64,000 nt of DNA, from positions 182,694,209-182,758,208 of the forward strand of contig CP136064.1 of the NCBI GenBank assembly GCA_032622095.1. The letters are read 5' to 3'. This document shows, piece after piece, positions 12,501-27,500 of this stretch (positions are counted from its first letter, which is position 1; each line of letters opens with the position of its first letter). The notes below the pieces were generated by a model that was given only the letters and a program-made list of their open reading frames with translations, was not told the DNA's origin and did no database searches. The DNA comes from Siphonodentalium dalli (Eukaryota; Mollusca; Scaphopoda; Gadilida; Siphonodentaliidae). Both the position numbers and the translations under genes were made by a program.

Positions 12501-15500
12501 ACAGTCACCTACGAAACTGTATAATTTAATACCAAAACCACGAGATTCCATATGAGTGGGCGCCATGCGTGTACGTCATTGTTATACCTCCCCTTTTTAT
12601 TATCAAAGGGGGATATACTGTTGCACCTGTCCGTCCATGCGTCCGTCCGTGTGTGCGTCCGCCCGTACGTCCGCCCGATGTCTGTTCATGTCATAACTTG
12701 AACAGTAGTACTCGGATCTCAATGAAATTTTGTATGTATGTTCACTACTCTGTGGACATTAAATGGATGGTTCCATCGTTTTGTTCGGATTTTCCATTCT
12801 AGAGTTATTCATCTTTGTTTATATGGAAATGTTGGCTTTTTGGTCATTCCAATGTCTGATAAGGCTATAACTTGAACAGTAATGCTCGGATCTCAATGGA
12901 ATTTGGTATGGATGCATTTTCTCCACTATGAGCAAATTTAATGTCGTGTTCAGACGTTTTGTTTTTGTTTTTCGTTCTATAGTTATTCATCTATGTTTAT
13001 ATGAAATTTTTTGGGTCCATCTGTCTGAGTATATCAGTCATATATAGGTTATAGATATGCCCACACTAGGCGGTATGCCACAAGGGGGTGTGCTTCGGAC
13101 GACAGTCCATCTCTTGTTACGTATTACAATGCATATTAGTCACTTTGGGTGATGTACACTATACGGCACAATTGCAGGTAATCAGTAAACACAGGCCATG
13201 GTGTACAGTGTATCATTTCAGAATTACGTAATATACAATGCCATCTATTTTAAAACTCTTTAAAGAAAGAAAACGAACAAAAACTGACTGCATACAAGAC
13301 AAAATTGTGACAAAAAAATAAATAAATAATAATAACCATACAAGAACAAAAAACAAAACTTTAAGTCTAAGAAGAAAAAAAATCAAAACCTGAAATACGC
13401 CATACATTATTATATTATCTTACACATTGCCAATATTGAGGCACCCACGTATATCACCTTTTAGTTTAGAAATACTGGCCAGTTGTGTTGTGGCTTCAAC
13501 TCAATGACATCACGTCATCAGAAATAACAGTATTTATTTTAGAAACCGCATACGATTTTTTCGAGAACACGTGGACGCCACCTTGACAATGCATCCAATA
13601 CAATTTCAGCTCGGAATTTCGATGCACTAAAAGCCGAACAGATGTTCAGGACGGTAAGTACGTCATACATCATTGTACTGAACATTTCAGATAGGAGGTT
13701 TCTCTGGAAAGCATCGCACAACAAGTTGGTTGTCCGTGCGTTAATTATCTACAGAACACAATGATTTACTTATTTTTAAACTTTTGAAGGAAAGGGAGCG
13801 TGTTCGATTGAATGCAACCATTTGAAACTCAATTAGATTTGATATAATGGAAAATTTCACTTCTGAGGAAATAAGAAGTGATTAATTGCAGGGAGTACAA
13901 CTCACTCGTGTCGCCCTCTAGGCTGACCAATGATGCTACCCGTGGTCTATTGATATACGGATATACGTGTGCAATAAACGAAGCCACGTGTTGTTAAAGG
14001 TACTCAATCCGATTCGATGGTCCCCATATCATCAGATTCCAACAACAACAATTTTTTTTGAAATGCCGCTTCAGTTATCAGAATCGATTAATTGCCCAAA
14101 CATAATGCTAACCACAGTCCACTATAGTATAAAATTGCCCAAAACCTGTTATTTATCAACATTTTGTACAATGCAATTTTCCCGGTTTGTCAAATATCTT
14201 ACACAAAAAAGCCAATTAATTTTAGAGTTATCCATCTTCATTTGCTATTTGGTCTTCTCGTGGACTTTTACTGGGCCACTAAATATTCCAGGTGGTGAAA
14301 AATAATAGATTTTAAAAATCGATATCTGATCACTCTGAGCTTTGATCAATGGTTTCCTCGACTCGAATCAAATATATTTGACCCCCGATGCCAAATAAAT
14401 AGTAATTTAGGGGTGCTTAATCGGATTGAGTACCTGTAAAGAATATGGGGGCGTGAGCATAATTTTATACTTATACTGCGGGCCCTGTCGTATTATTTAC
14501 CAGCATAAATGCAAAAGAGAACCAGAGGCCTCTTTGATCTGGGCCTATATGAGATAAGATAACAGGTGACTATTTTTATCATATATCTTGTTATACCCTA
14601 CATTGATACTCTATTCCATTACTTACGCTGGGCAAATCATGCCAATAATCTCTACTCACCTGTCTACGCTACTAGATATCATATTCCACCAGTAAAACAT
14701 CTTGGGAACTATCTTAAGTTCTGACTGGGAACTTTAGAGAATTGAAAAAAATTATTAATAACGCAGGTACTATATTTCTTTGTTAATTCCTGTCCCTTAA
14801 TAATACATTTCACAGTAGGTGAAGAGATTACATGATTTAGGCGACTTTTATGAGCCGATTTCGCGATAAATATTGAATTGATTATCCGGGGGAAATCTGA
14901 TCGGATTGTAAGCAGCACAAAGCGAAAACGACTCACAAAAGTAGCCTAAATCGTGCAATATGGAGCTATGAGCTAACAAGGATTAACTAGTAACTATATT
15001 ATTTGCGTTATTTTTTCAATGTTATAACATTCCCCATTAAAGTAAAGATTCATTCGATTCAGGATTTTTTTTTCCAGTACCATCCAAGCAGTACAACAAT
15101 TATAATTCACAAAGTATTCGTACGTTTGGAGAAAAAATGTCGACAAATCTGTTGATATTCTTCACGATATACCTATGTTTTTGGTATTCCCCAATTTCAT
15201 ATTTGATCATGCGATGCTTGAATCGAGTAATTTTATACGTATTTAATTCATATGATTGTTTTCACACAGAGCATGGTGTATAGAGAGAAGATAGGTGCAG
15301 ACGACGTACTGGATAGCTACACGCCACCAGAGGTCAGTGTAAAAATGTTACAGATGGGTTCATCACCAAGAGTTTAGGAAATATGCGTCCCAAAAACCAG
15401 TAAATTCGTGTATAAGACGAATACGTTATGACCATGTTCATAATATTAATCCCTTTCTTTACTGAATGGATGACTAAATCAGTTATAAAAAATATACATT

Positions 15501-18500
15501 ATAATGGTTTAGTATTCATGACGCATACAAAAATAACCAGCAAAAGTGTGTATCAAAACTATAACAGTTATACTAATTGTACTAATAATATTGTGGGCTT
15601 GATTCGTCTCGCTCGCTGTGTCACAATAGACACATTTCGCACAATGGAGGACAAGAGATTCTTATTAGGAATATAGTACTACGTCACTAGAATTTGTGTT
15701 CTTTCTATTTGTTGTCGTTTTCCCTATCCGTTGTTACGATTACAGTTTTGGATTTCCAACAAAACTCACAAATACATCATATAGTAATACGTTCGCGATC
15801 GTTTCTCAACTCCTGAACGTGGGAGATGACTCTGAGATTATGTCCTTAAATTGTGATCGCCAAGGGCGTTAATTTGTATATATTAGTGGGAATCATATCA
15901 TTCGTCGTCGTGAAACACGAGATTCTTACGAAACACAAAGCGCTAAGCTATGACTTGATAACAGCATGATTAAGTACGAAATAATCACGGCACGCAGAAC
16001 CATCATCTCTTTACTACGAATGGCAAGCCCGATTGTCTCAGAAACGGACTCGTAGACTTCAATTCTGCGAAAAGGTTTTTGGACCGTGACAAACAATTAC
16101 GACTTCATATAGCTATTCCACAATAGTTATATGTCGTTGTTCATTATGCGAAAGGTGTCTATATTATAGAAAAACGCCGATACGACATAAATACGGTCGC
16201 TAACCGACGCATGGCAACATCGTGTGCGAGTAGTGCCTAGCAACGACGTGATATGGCCCATATAAACAGAATGGGCCCTTAACCAGGATTGCTTCCAAGT
16301 AAGCAAACAACCCATCGGTTATGCTGAAGTATATATACATGATGTATGCATTGTTTCTTGAATACGAGCAGGTTCTGCAAAAGTATCTACCCGGGGGATT
16401 CTGTGGACAAGACAGAGACGGGGCACATCTCCGAGTGGAACTCTTTGGTCGCCTCGACATGAAGGGACTGATGTACTCTTGTAAAAAGTCAGACCCGGAG
16501 AAGACAAAGATGCTTCAATGTGAGAAGACGGAACAATTCTGTCAACAGGCGTCACAAAGGGTATATATTTTCTTTAATTTTTCCTCCATAGATCTGCATA
16601 GATGAAGATTTACAATTTCATGCATGATATATACAGGTTGAGCACAGGATACATAATTTGATGACTATATACAAACAAATAAATTTGTAACAAACACAAT
16701 TTATGTCATATTTTTATAAGCCACACAACGGTCTCTCGCCAAGTTATATAGGTATATTGTTGCATGATGTTGTTACTTGCGAGTTAAAATCTTATCGTCT
16801 TTGTTTTGCATTATCTAGTATGTTTAGCAGCAAATGACACACATATTCGTGAGCGGATAATACACAAGTGTAGAAGGTTTCCTATGCATTGGTGGGAAAT
16901 GTTCATACACGTGTTATACAACACAACCGACGATGAAAATTTCCCAAGGAATTACTCGTCAATGGGTATTTAGTAACGAAAATGTTAAATGGCAAATCTG
17001 CTCTGACACAAGCGGGTGTTGTGCCCCCCCACCCCCAACTCGAACCGCCAAGCAACATTCACATTTGAATGATGAATTTCGGTATTACGAAGTACGTTCT
17101 TTTGGTTGCTGATCGACATCACTAAATGCCACGAGTGATTCACAATTGACGGTTTGCCAGATAGTTGAAGCCAACTGGATAATGACGCATGGGGTTATGG
17201 AGATAATGTTGTCGATGTAGCACTGGAACTATATAAGTTTATCGTTCATAATGTAGAATTCGATAACCTTCTACGAATTTACGAATTGCCTAAACAATTG
17301 CCGGTATCTGAATTTGTCCTGTGAAAATAACTTATTGTAGCGTTTTGCCAACATTTCCTGATATTCTCAAAATGGATTTTCTCAAAATCTGTCTGGAATT
17401 TTACATTTGAAGTTTGGTACAAGGGATTATAGGCCCACAATATATAGGAACCGTTAACTCATTGGAAATTATTTACTATATTTTAAGGTCACGAAAATTT
17501 CTCTTTTTCAGGTACCAAAATGTTCTGTAGAATAAATTTTTTTCAAAGTGCAGTATATATATGCCTGATATCATATCTGAAGATCATGAGAAGAAACATA
17601 CCTTTTCTTGATTCAAGAAATTGTATAATTATTTTCATATAGAAAGACAACCACCCATAAATTATTTGCTATATTTGAGAATGTTCATATAAGGCCTGTT
17701 AATTAATGAAGTATTGGGCTGAAATAAGTTATGGGTCATATATCTATGGGCAGCCATTCGGTCGGAAATTACATGAAATAAAAGTTAATGGTGGCTTGTA
17801 AAAACAATAGTCTCCATTTTTAAACCAATGGTCGTTCTTTGATTCTATAAGAGACAATTCCGTTTCAATATATATAGATTCAAACCAAATAGTCTCCATT
17901 TTCAAACCAATGGTCGTTCTTGGATTCTATAAGAGACAATTCCGTTTCAATAGATATAGATTCAAACCAAATAGTCTCCATTTTCAAACCAATGGTCGTT
18001 CTTGGATTCTATAAGAGACAATTCCGTTTCAATAGATATAGATTCAAACCAAATAGTTTCTATTTTAAAACCAATAATCGTTCTTGGATTCAATAAGAGA
18101 CAGTTCCGTTTTAATAGATAAAGATTCATAATCAATGTTGACCGATGCAAAATTAATGTTCTATTTTAATTTAATAGCGTTCACTGTTCAACTAATATCT
18201 AATAACACACAATTAGTAAGATTCGCTCATATTCAATAAACGTACATTCCGTTTCAATGGCCATATTTTCTTAATCAATAAAGATATTTCAATATCCAAT
18301 AGTCTCCATTTTCAAACTAATAGTCGTTCTTGGATTCAATAAGAGACAATTCCGTTTTAATAGATATATTTTCTTAATCAATAGAATCTATTTCAAAACC
18401 AATAGCCGTTCCTGGATTCAATAAGAGACAAATCTACTATTTCCGGTCAAACCAATGAATAATAATTGAAGATTATTAACATCCGTTTACAAACCAATGA

Positions 18501-21500
18501 TCATTTCTCGAATTAATAACTTCCGTTTACAAACCAATGATCAATTCTTAAACCAATGAACGCTAGGGTCGCCACCAATATCAAATTAACGCTAGGAGCG
18601 CCACCATGAATCTTGTTGGAATCACCAAACTGCAAATTCCGTGACGTCAACATGGGGTACCCCCGTGCCAAAAAAAAATTGCATGTTCTCGAACATTTTC
18701 GCGTCAGAAAGTGACCCTGAACACGAAAACTGCGATGATATACGGACTGTGGACTATATCCTGTACCCGTAGCAGATACCGAAGATCCAATTGAGAGTTT
18801 GTTTTTAATATTGTCATTATTATTGACCCAGAAGATCTGAATTAAGCAACCGAATTTGAGGACTGTACTAGTATGATGTTGATCACTTGATGTATCACTC
18901 ATTCACTGTCAGTATCTGAAATCACTGTCAGTATTACTGTGATTATCACTGTTCCCAACTGACCTACATGTACCAGCTCAGAAACCAGATCATACAAAGC
19001 GTCACTCAATCACCATATCTTGGAGTCATGCTCTCAAACGATATGAAATGGTTGCCATAGATAGACAAGATCACGAAAAAGGCTAACAGCACGCTCGGAT
19101 TCATCAGAAGAAACCTTAGGAAGGCACCATTCAAGAGTAAATGCGTAGCGTATGAGACACTCGTAAGATCGTCGCTGGAATACGCAGCCGTCATGTGGGA
19201 TCCTCACCAGCAGCAGAACACGACGCCCTGGAGAGAATACAGAGAGGAGCTGTACGGCTCATGACCGGCAATTACCAATCGAAGGACATGGCCAAACTGA
19301 TGAATGACTGCGAGATAAGACCACTCGAAGAAAGAAGGAAAGACCAGAGGCTGGAGCTCTTTCACAAGATGGATAAGGGGCATGCAGGTGTCGGCTGTAA
19401 ACACTCAGTGCTTAATTAAACCAAAAAAGGTGGGCAGAAAAATCCGAGCCAAGAAATTTGCAGATTTCAGTGCCACAAATATAGTCTCAAAACAGGAATG
19501 TAATAATTCACTGTCCTACCGGTAAGAGCCACTGGTGACAAACTCTGCTGAATACTCAAATTCATTCTTCCCACGGACAATTATTCAGTGGAACACTCAA
19601 AACGAGATGGACGCATGCGAAATTCAAAATAGAACAGCAGCGGACAACTCAACAGTCCCGCATATATTTATTATAGTACCTCCACTATGGAGAAGAGTAT
19701 TTACAGGTTATTTACAATGTTGCGCGTTGTGTACAATGATATCGATGTAAAAACACGTTTTCAAATATAGTTCAGGTTCAGTGGATTTTGTGAGAGTTCG
19801 AACTCACGTTAAAGGTTCGAGTGTCACATCAACTAGGAAACATTGTGTGTAGTTTGGCCTTTGATGACAGAACAAGTTGCAAGAAGAAATGATGCTGAGT
19901 GGAGTAATATGTCGTCCGCACACTCCGTTAGATGCTGGGGAGGTGCAGAAACGTTCCCTCCGAGTAAGAATGCAGATAGTGATTTATCGTCCAAGGAGTC
20001 GTGCATGAAAAGGAATATTCCAATACCAAAGTGATTTATAATGAATTCCCAGTAGCTATTTCGGAGAGAAAGTATGACTTCTGATGGACAATATCGTACA
20101 GCATGGAGGATTTCGTTGTTATAGTGGCAGTCACAAGCATTGCATCTCAGATTATTCATGTATGTTGTCTTGTTGAGTAATAGGCCAAGGTTTCGTAGCT
20201 GTGCTGAACGGTCGGGATGTTGCTTCAGGAGTTTCCATATCGTCCAGTTAGTAGTGGGGTCTGTGTGGACCAATCGGAAAGTGTTAAGGGATTGGTTGCT
20301 GTCAACATATAACGACCAGGCAGTCGAGTAATGATCCGAAACAGCTTTCTTGTAAATACTTTTCCATGCTGCTTCTGATGGAAATTGACCAGTATTGGTG
20401 AATGTGTCCAGGAAGTCGTATAGTTTATACGCTTGGAGGATATGAACTATATCGGTCACGAATCCAGTTGTCCGTCGATCAAACAGAGTGTACTGGTAAA
20501 ACCGTTGGCGAAATATCTTTAAAGGCACCTGGTGTGTTTGCGGCAGATGTATCAAGTGTCCAAGGAAATTCATCTTCTTCATGTGAATTTCACATTCGAG
20601 AGGGAGGAGTCCCAACAAGCTAAGAGCAATGTCCGTTGGTGTGCGTTCCGGGAGAGTTTCTATGTGCTTCACACAACAGCGGAGTGCTCGTTCTAGACAG
20701 TGCTTCGTCGAGCGGGTGTCGGTTGTCATCAGCTCGCTCCCGTAGAGCGCCTTGGGTAGAACAACTGACTTGAGCATAGATCCCATTGTTATGGGAGAGC
20801 ATGATTTAAGATGTCTGTTTCCAACTAGGGCGAAATAACTTTTTCTCAGTTTCTGTGTTAGATCAGTAGCTCTGCTATATTCATTTTGAATTTGTTGTGT
20901 GAGACTCCTAGATGCAAGGAGGAAGACTTTTCTGACAATTGCTGATCACCCAAGAACCATTGTCTATCACGGAATACATCCTGCCTTGTCTCATTGAACA
21001 CAATGAGTACGCTTTTTGTGTCAGAGAAATTAAACCGCCACACGCGGCTATAATGAAAACACAGTTTAAGGAGACTGTCCATTCCAGCTTTCGACAGTGA
21101 AAGAAGAGCAATGTCGTCTGCTGCCGTCGGAGCTGTGCAAGATACAGATCCCATGGAGAAACCATCCTTCGACGAATTCAAGTCTTTTAATAAGTCATTT
21201 ATGAAGGCCAGATAGAAGAACGGGGAACAAACCGCCCCCTGTCTTGTTCCCTGTTTAATCGTCAGTATGTCGGAGAGTTCTTGGTTATACAGAACACGAC
21301 TCGTGCAGCCAGCGTGCATATTGGCGATTATCCGCAGTATCCGGCGTTCTACACATCCGCGAGGATCATACGCCGTACACCATCCAGATCCAGATGCAGC
21401 GATTGTCTGTCAAAATCCGGTGGAGAACTTAGGATGTGTTCGACAAGTACTAACAACAGCAGTATGAATATGATTATTAACAACAACAACATCTCTAACA

Positions 21501-24500
21501 CCGTAAGATAATCGTTCGATCTACTGTGTAGTGCGTACTAGCACTGTACATTGCGACGACTTCTTCTGAAAACAACCATTGAGTGGAACCGCTTCAAACA
21601 GTCAGATGTTGATCCAGGCGATCGGTAATATTGAATGTCTGAAGGATTTATTAAATATGGATTCTATTTTCTAGACGTTTCATACGAGCGTCGTGGAATC
21701 GGATTCTGAACATTGCTGGAGTATTGATCAAGTAAACCTGACAGTGCGTCGAGTGCGAAGAGCACTTCAGAACTCAATCATAAGCCAACTAGAACAGAGG
21801 TCATGTCAACTTACAGGTTGCATTATACATGCATATATTGTGACCACATAAATGATATATACAACTGCAGTGACTTCTTCATTATTTCAGTATTTGATAC
21901 CATAACCATGGTCGTTCCATAGTAATCCATACCATAATTTTTGGTTTTACATAACGGTAGGGTACCGGATTATTTGGTTACTTTTTTTTATTTCGTACTT
22001 TGTAGAAAATCATTTATTTGTTTCCATATGGTGTGACATACATGTAGTAACATGGTACGAAATGACCAATTGATTTCCTACATGGTACGAAACGACCAAA
22101 CAATAAGGTATGAAACTACCAAAAATATGGTACGAAACTACCAAAAATATGGTACGAAATGACTTAAGATGATACAAAACGTCCTGTAGTCATTTATATC
22201 TCCTCGGCAAGGGGAACAACGAGACAGTGACCCTGTAGACTAGCAGCGCCAACCATCGTTGGTTTGATATTAGGCCCTATATCACCATGAGGTAACCTCA
22301 TATCACAATCAGCCTGACGACGAAGGCTGATATGAGGACTGAAATCAGGCCTATAATATCAAACCAACCAAGTAATACCCTACATGTATCTATTAATTAC
22401 GGTAGTTCGCCTCTTAGTAACAGTGTAATATTGACAACTTTTTCTAATGAGTGACATCACAAAAAATTGGTATCATTGCCTATTCTAATAGTGAAATAGA
22501 ATTACACCATGTCAAAGCCATACCGTGTATTACTCTGATCGTGATGTCATAAAATCATACAAGTATTACTCTTAATTAGTGATGTCGTAAAATGATATTA
22601 CTCGATTTAGGGCAAATTGAAGTGATATTCAGCTAAGTACAAATGGAGTTTGATAACAAGCCATATCGTGCAAAAGTGTCATATCTAATTAATAATTTTC
22701 GAACAAATTTTGGACCGATATACATTTACCCTGTAGCCATCTGTAGGAAACTTCCTTCCAAGGGGATGCATACATGTATCAAGATGGACCCCCTCCCCAA
22801 TGGGAGACTCGTATCCATGCCCATTGGAAATAAATGATAATGTGCAATGGATGAATAGGTTGCTGGCATTTCATACCATGGAAGTTTGACATGGAGATGT
22901 TTCGCACCAGGGTTCTGGACATTTCATACCAGTTCCTGTATCATTTCGACAATTCGTACCTTTGAGTATACCGGTATTATTTAAAAAAAAAATGACATTA
23001 AAGGTACTCAGTCCGATTCGATGGTTCCCATATCATCATAATTCAACAACAACAACAACAACACAATTTTTTTAAATGCCACTTCGTTTACCAGAATCGA
23101 TATGCCCCAAAAATAATGCTAACCAGTCAAATATAGTATACAATTGCCCAAAACCTGTTATTTATCAATATTTTGTTCAATGAAATTTTGCGGGTTTGTC
23201 AAATATCTGACACAAAAAAAGCCACTTGCTTTTTGAGTTATCCATCTTCATCCGTCCTCTTTCGACTTTTTATTGGGCCACCAAAAATTATCGATGGTAA
23301 AAAATAATAGATTTCAAAAATCAATATCTGATCATTCTCAGCTTTGATGGGTGGGTTCCTCAACTCAAATCACATATGTTTTACCCGAAGCCAAGGAAAT
23401 AGTAATATTCAAGCGTTAATTCGGATTATGCATCTTTAACTTTGTCGCGACAATTTCGATTGGTTCATTTTGTTTCGAAAAAAAGAAGAAAGAAATATGT
23501 TAACATGTAAATGTTGGGTTGTCATCATCACGAACGTTAAATCATGATCATGTTCACTCTCATTAAGTTAACACGATTAATATAATTTTTCACATGTACG
23601 AATGACCATTCATCATTTTTGGGAATCAATGAAACATACAAAATATGGTGTGAAATGACCAAAAACATGGTACGAAACAATTAAATGTGTCATTCAAATC
23701 AAGGGTACAAACTGGCCAATGTAGGAAAAGTCGTTTGAGCCATCCAACAGACCTGGGTGAATCGCTTGGGCGATCGGTTTTCCACAGTAAGGATGCATCT
23801 TGGAAGAGGGGAGTCAATCTAATTAACTGTTATCTATAACCAATACTTAAAAACAATAACAATTTATTCTGATTTCTTTTGAAACACACAGAATAATTAT
23901 TTACTGAGAATATTCAATATAAACATATACAAATTCTCAAACAAAGGGAATTTAAATGTTCAAGAAATTTAGAGTCCCCTCTTACTTATGGGAGGCCCTT
24001 TTCACATTTATTATTTATTTGCGCTCAAGCACAAATATTAAGCTTAAACATAAATCATTTGGGCTTAAGCGAATGTCATTTGCGCTTGAGCACAAATATG
24101 TGTCTATCAATTTGTTTGCGCTTAAGTGAAAATCATTTGCGCTTAAGTGTAAATGCTTTGCGCTTAAGCGCAAATACCTAACAATCCTTTACTTCCCTCT
24201 GATTGTGAATGATGGAGTCCATCTCATAGTATATTATTATGGGCCCATAGTAGTAGCCCATACAGACTCGAAAGTTGAAAATTCAAAAGCATCTCTGTCT
24301 CTGGTGTCCCAAAAATTGGTGCCTCATTCCCAAAGCTCTAGTATATTTTATTAACGGGACATCTCCTGCACAAATATATACCATTTCCATGGTCATAGAA
24401 GGGGAATTAGGGGTTACTGGTGGCTTGCTTCCCTCGCGGTGTACATGTACTTATTGAATAGAAATAGGGGAAAAACATATTTTCATATTATCAGCATCCC

Positions 24501-27500
24501 TGTCCCTAAGAATTTGTGCCTCCATCCCAGAGATCTATTACATTTTATAAAAGAGACATATCCTGTACAGATATATACCATTTCCATGGTCATAAAAGGT
24601 ACTGGTATCTAGGGATCACTGGGGATTGCTTCCCCTGTATGATGGGCCTACAGGTATATAGACTTGAGTGCAAGCCTGCAAATAGCGTGTCTGTCATTTG
24701 TAGAATGAGGTCCCCAGAGGGTGAATTTAGTGACGCTACACTGCATAGTGGGCTAGCGTCACTAAATTTACCCTCTGGGGGCCTCATTCTGCTTAGGGCC
24801 CTCAACTGCTATGGCAGTCCTAGGATAAGATTGAAGTTCCCCAGTTGAAGTTGGTGATGTTCACCCATTTGGAGCCTCGATTATGGATTTTATCTTCTGC
24901 AAATTAGGGGATATAGAAACTTCCCAGATGGGAAAACGTAACTAAAAACAATGTTAATTTGATACCATAGTTATTTCCCAGAAAATGAGGCCTAAGCAGA
25001 ATGAGGTCCCCAGAGGGTGAATTTAGTTATGCTAGCCCGCTATGCAGGGTAGCATCACTAAATTCACCCTGTGTGGACCTCATTCTGCAAATGACAGACA
25101 CGCTATTTGCAGGCTTAAGCGCAAATGATTTGTGATTAAACGTAAAATATTTGCACTTAAGCGCAAAAATTCATAAGTAATTGTATGTCATAATTTGCAA
25201 AGTTCTGTCCAATTCTTGTTAAAATATGACTAGATTCATAACGGTGATATTTGGTTAAATTTCATACCGAGTTATGTATAATCGAATTATTGAGGGATCG
25301 CGGGAGGGACTTGGATCATACGAATGACATATATTCATTGCTCCAATTATCTCTTAACATGAGCAATACAAAATGAAGTCACATTTCCGAACCAGTTCCA
25401 TACAGCAGAACCTGATCTAGAAGATATTAGCGAAAAACGTCAAATTCCCTCTTTCAGCTGTCATTTTAACGACCATCTTGGGCGGGGAGTTCCAATTTTA
25501 CCCTTAAAATGTGGCATTATATCTCTCAGAGTCATACGAACTGAATATGCCTAATTTTAAATCGTATATTTCATGGTGAGATTAATTGCGACATTTATTA
25601 AATAATATAATCACGAAACCCTCTATAAATTTGGAAAACCCCTTAAAAAGAGGGGTTAAAGTGAAATTTCAGCGTGGCTCCATATCTAATATTAAAGAAG
25701 ATGTACATATGTGCAAAGTTTCATGCTTTAGTAACAATTTGAACAACTGCCTTGAAAATTTGACTTTATCTACTCCACTATATGTCCTATATATTATAGT
25801 GAATATTTATCGTCGTTTGATTTGCACCGAGTTAACTCATATTCCAAATCGTCACATCGACATGAAATTGGGAACTCCCATGTTTATTTCTATATTTCTG
25901 ACGTCACGGATCTTGCGAACAAAATTGGTGGCCAGCGCCCCTAGCGTTAATTTACGAATTGCTTATAGGTTTGTGTTTTAATCATTAATTTCTGATGGAA
26001 ATTGACCAGTATTGGTGAATGTGTCCAGGAAGTCGTATAGTTTATACGCTTGGAGGATATGAACTATATCGGTCACGAATCCAGTTGTCCGTCGATCAAA
26101 CAGAGTGTACTGGTAAAACCGTTGGAGAAATATCTTTAAAGGCACCTGGTGTGTTTGCGGCAGATGTATCAGGTGTCCAAGGAAATTCATCTTCTTCATG
26201 TGAATTTCACATTCGAGAGGGAGGAGTCCCAACAAGCTAAGAGCAATGTCCGTTGGTGTGCGTTCCGGGAGAGTTTCTATGTGCTTCACACAACAGCGGA
26301 GTGCTCGTTCTTGACAGTGCTTCGTCGAGCGGGTGTCGGTTGTCATCAGCTCGCTCCCGTAGAGCGCCTTGGGTAGAACAACTGACTTGAGCATAGACCC
26401 CATTGTTATGGGAGAGCATGATTTAAGATGTCTGTTTCCAACTAGGGCGAAATAACTTTTCTCAGTTTCTGTGTTAGATCAGTAGCTCTGCTATATTCAT
26501 TTTTGAATTTGTTGTGTGAGACTCCTAGATGCAAGGAGGAAGACTTTTCTGACAATTGCTGATCACCCAAGAACCATTGTCTATCACGGAATACATCCTG
26601 CCTTGTCGTCTCATTGAACACAATGAGTACGCTTTTTGTGTCAGAGAAATTAAACCGCCACACGCGGCTATAATGAAAACACAGTTTAAGGAGACTGTCC
26701 ATTCCAGCTTTCGACAGTGAAAGAAGAGCAATGTCGTCTGCTGCCGTCGGAGCTGTGCAAGATACAGATCCCATGGAGAAACCATCCTTCGACGAATTCA
26801 AGTCTTTTAATAAGTCATTTATGAAGGCCAGATAGAAGAACGGGGAACAGACCGCCCCCTGTCTTGTTCCCTGTTTAATCGTCAGTATGTCGGAGAGTTC
26901 TTGGTTATACAGAACACGACTCGTGCAGCCAGCGTGCATATTGGCGATTATCCGCAGTATCCGGCGTTCTACACATCCGCGAGGATCATACGCCGTACAC
27001 CATCCAGATCCAGATGCAGCGATTGTCTGTCAAAATCCGGTGGAGAACTTAGGATGTGTTCGACAAGTACTAACAACAGCAGTATGAATATGATTATGTC
27101 AACAAATAAACAATAACAACAACAACATCTCTAACACCGTAAGATAATCGTTCGATCTACTGTGTAGTGCGTACTAGCACTGTACATTGCGACGACTTCT
27201 TCTGAAAACAACCATTGAGTGGAACCGCTTCAAACAGTCAGATGTTGATTCAGGCGATCGGTAATATTGAATGTCTGAAGAATTTATTAAATATGGATTC
27301 TATTTTCTAGACGTTTCATACGAGCGTCGTGGAATCGGATTCTGAACATTGCTGGAGTATTGATCAAGTAAACCTGACAGTGCGTCGAGTGCGAAGAGCA
27401 CTTCAGAACTCAATCATAAGCCAACTAGAACAGAGGTCATGTCAACTTACAGGTTGCATTATACATGCATATATTGTGACCACATAAATGATATATACAA

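Larger units (their letters stand above)
20373..25989. repeat. 5.6-kb tandem duplication, unit 1
   Basis: Directly repeated at 25990-31529 at roughly 98-99% identity by eye. The junction at 25990-25992 shows 3-bp microhomology (TTC). It holds the 3'-distal part of the minus-strand RT remnant, a MITE copy, the ATGGTACGAAAC repeats and the GCGCTTAAGC repeats. Unit 1 carries about 110 bp of the GCGCTTAAG array (near 24015-24125) missing from unit 2. Confidence 0.93.

Noticed and set aside
13967-14305. 112-codon frame
   Set aside because: Lies in MITE copy 1; the corresponding frame is broken in the other copies.
24516-24848. 110-codon frame (and its copy at 30055) starting MPPSQRS
   Set aside because: Runs through the nested hairpin element, is duplicated with it, and has no domain similarity.
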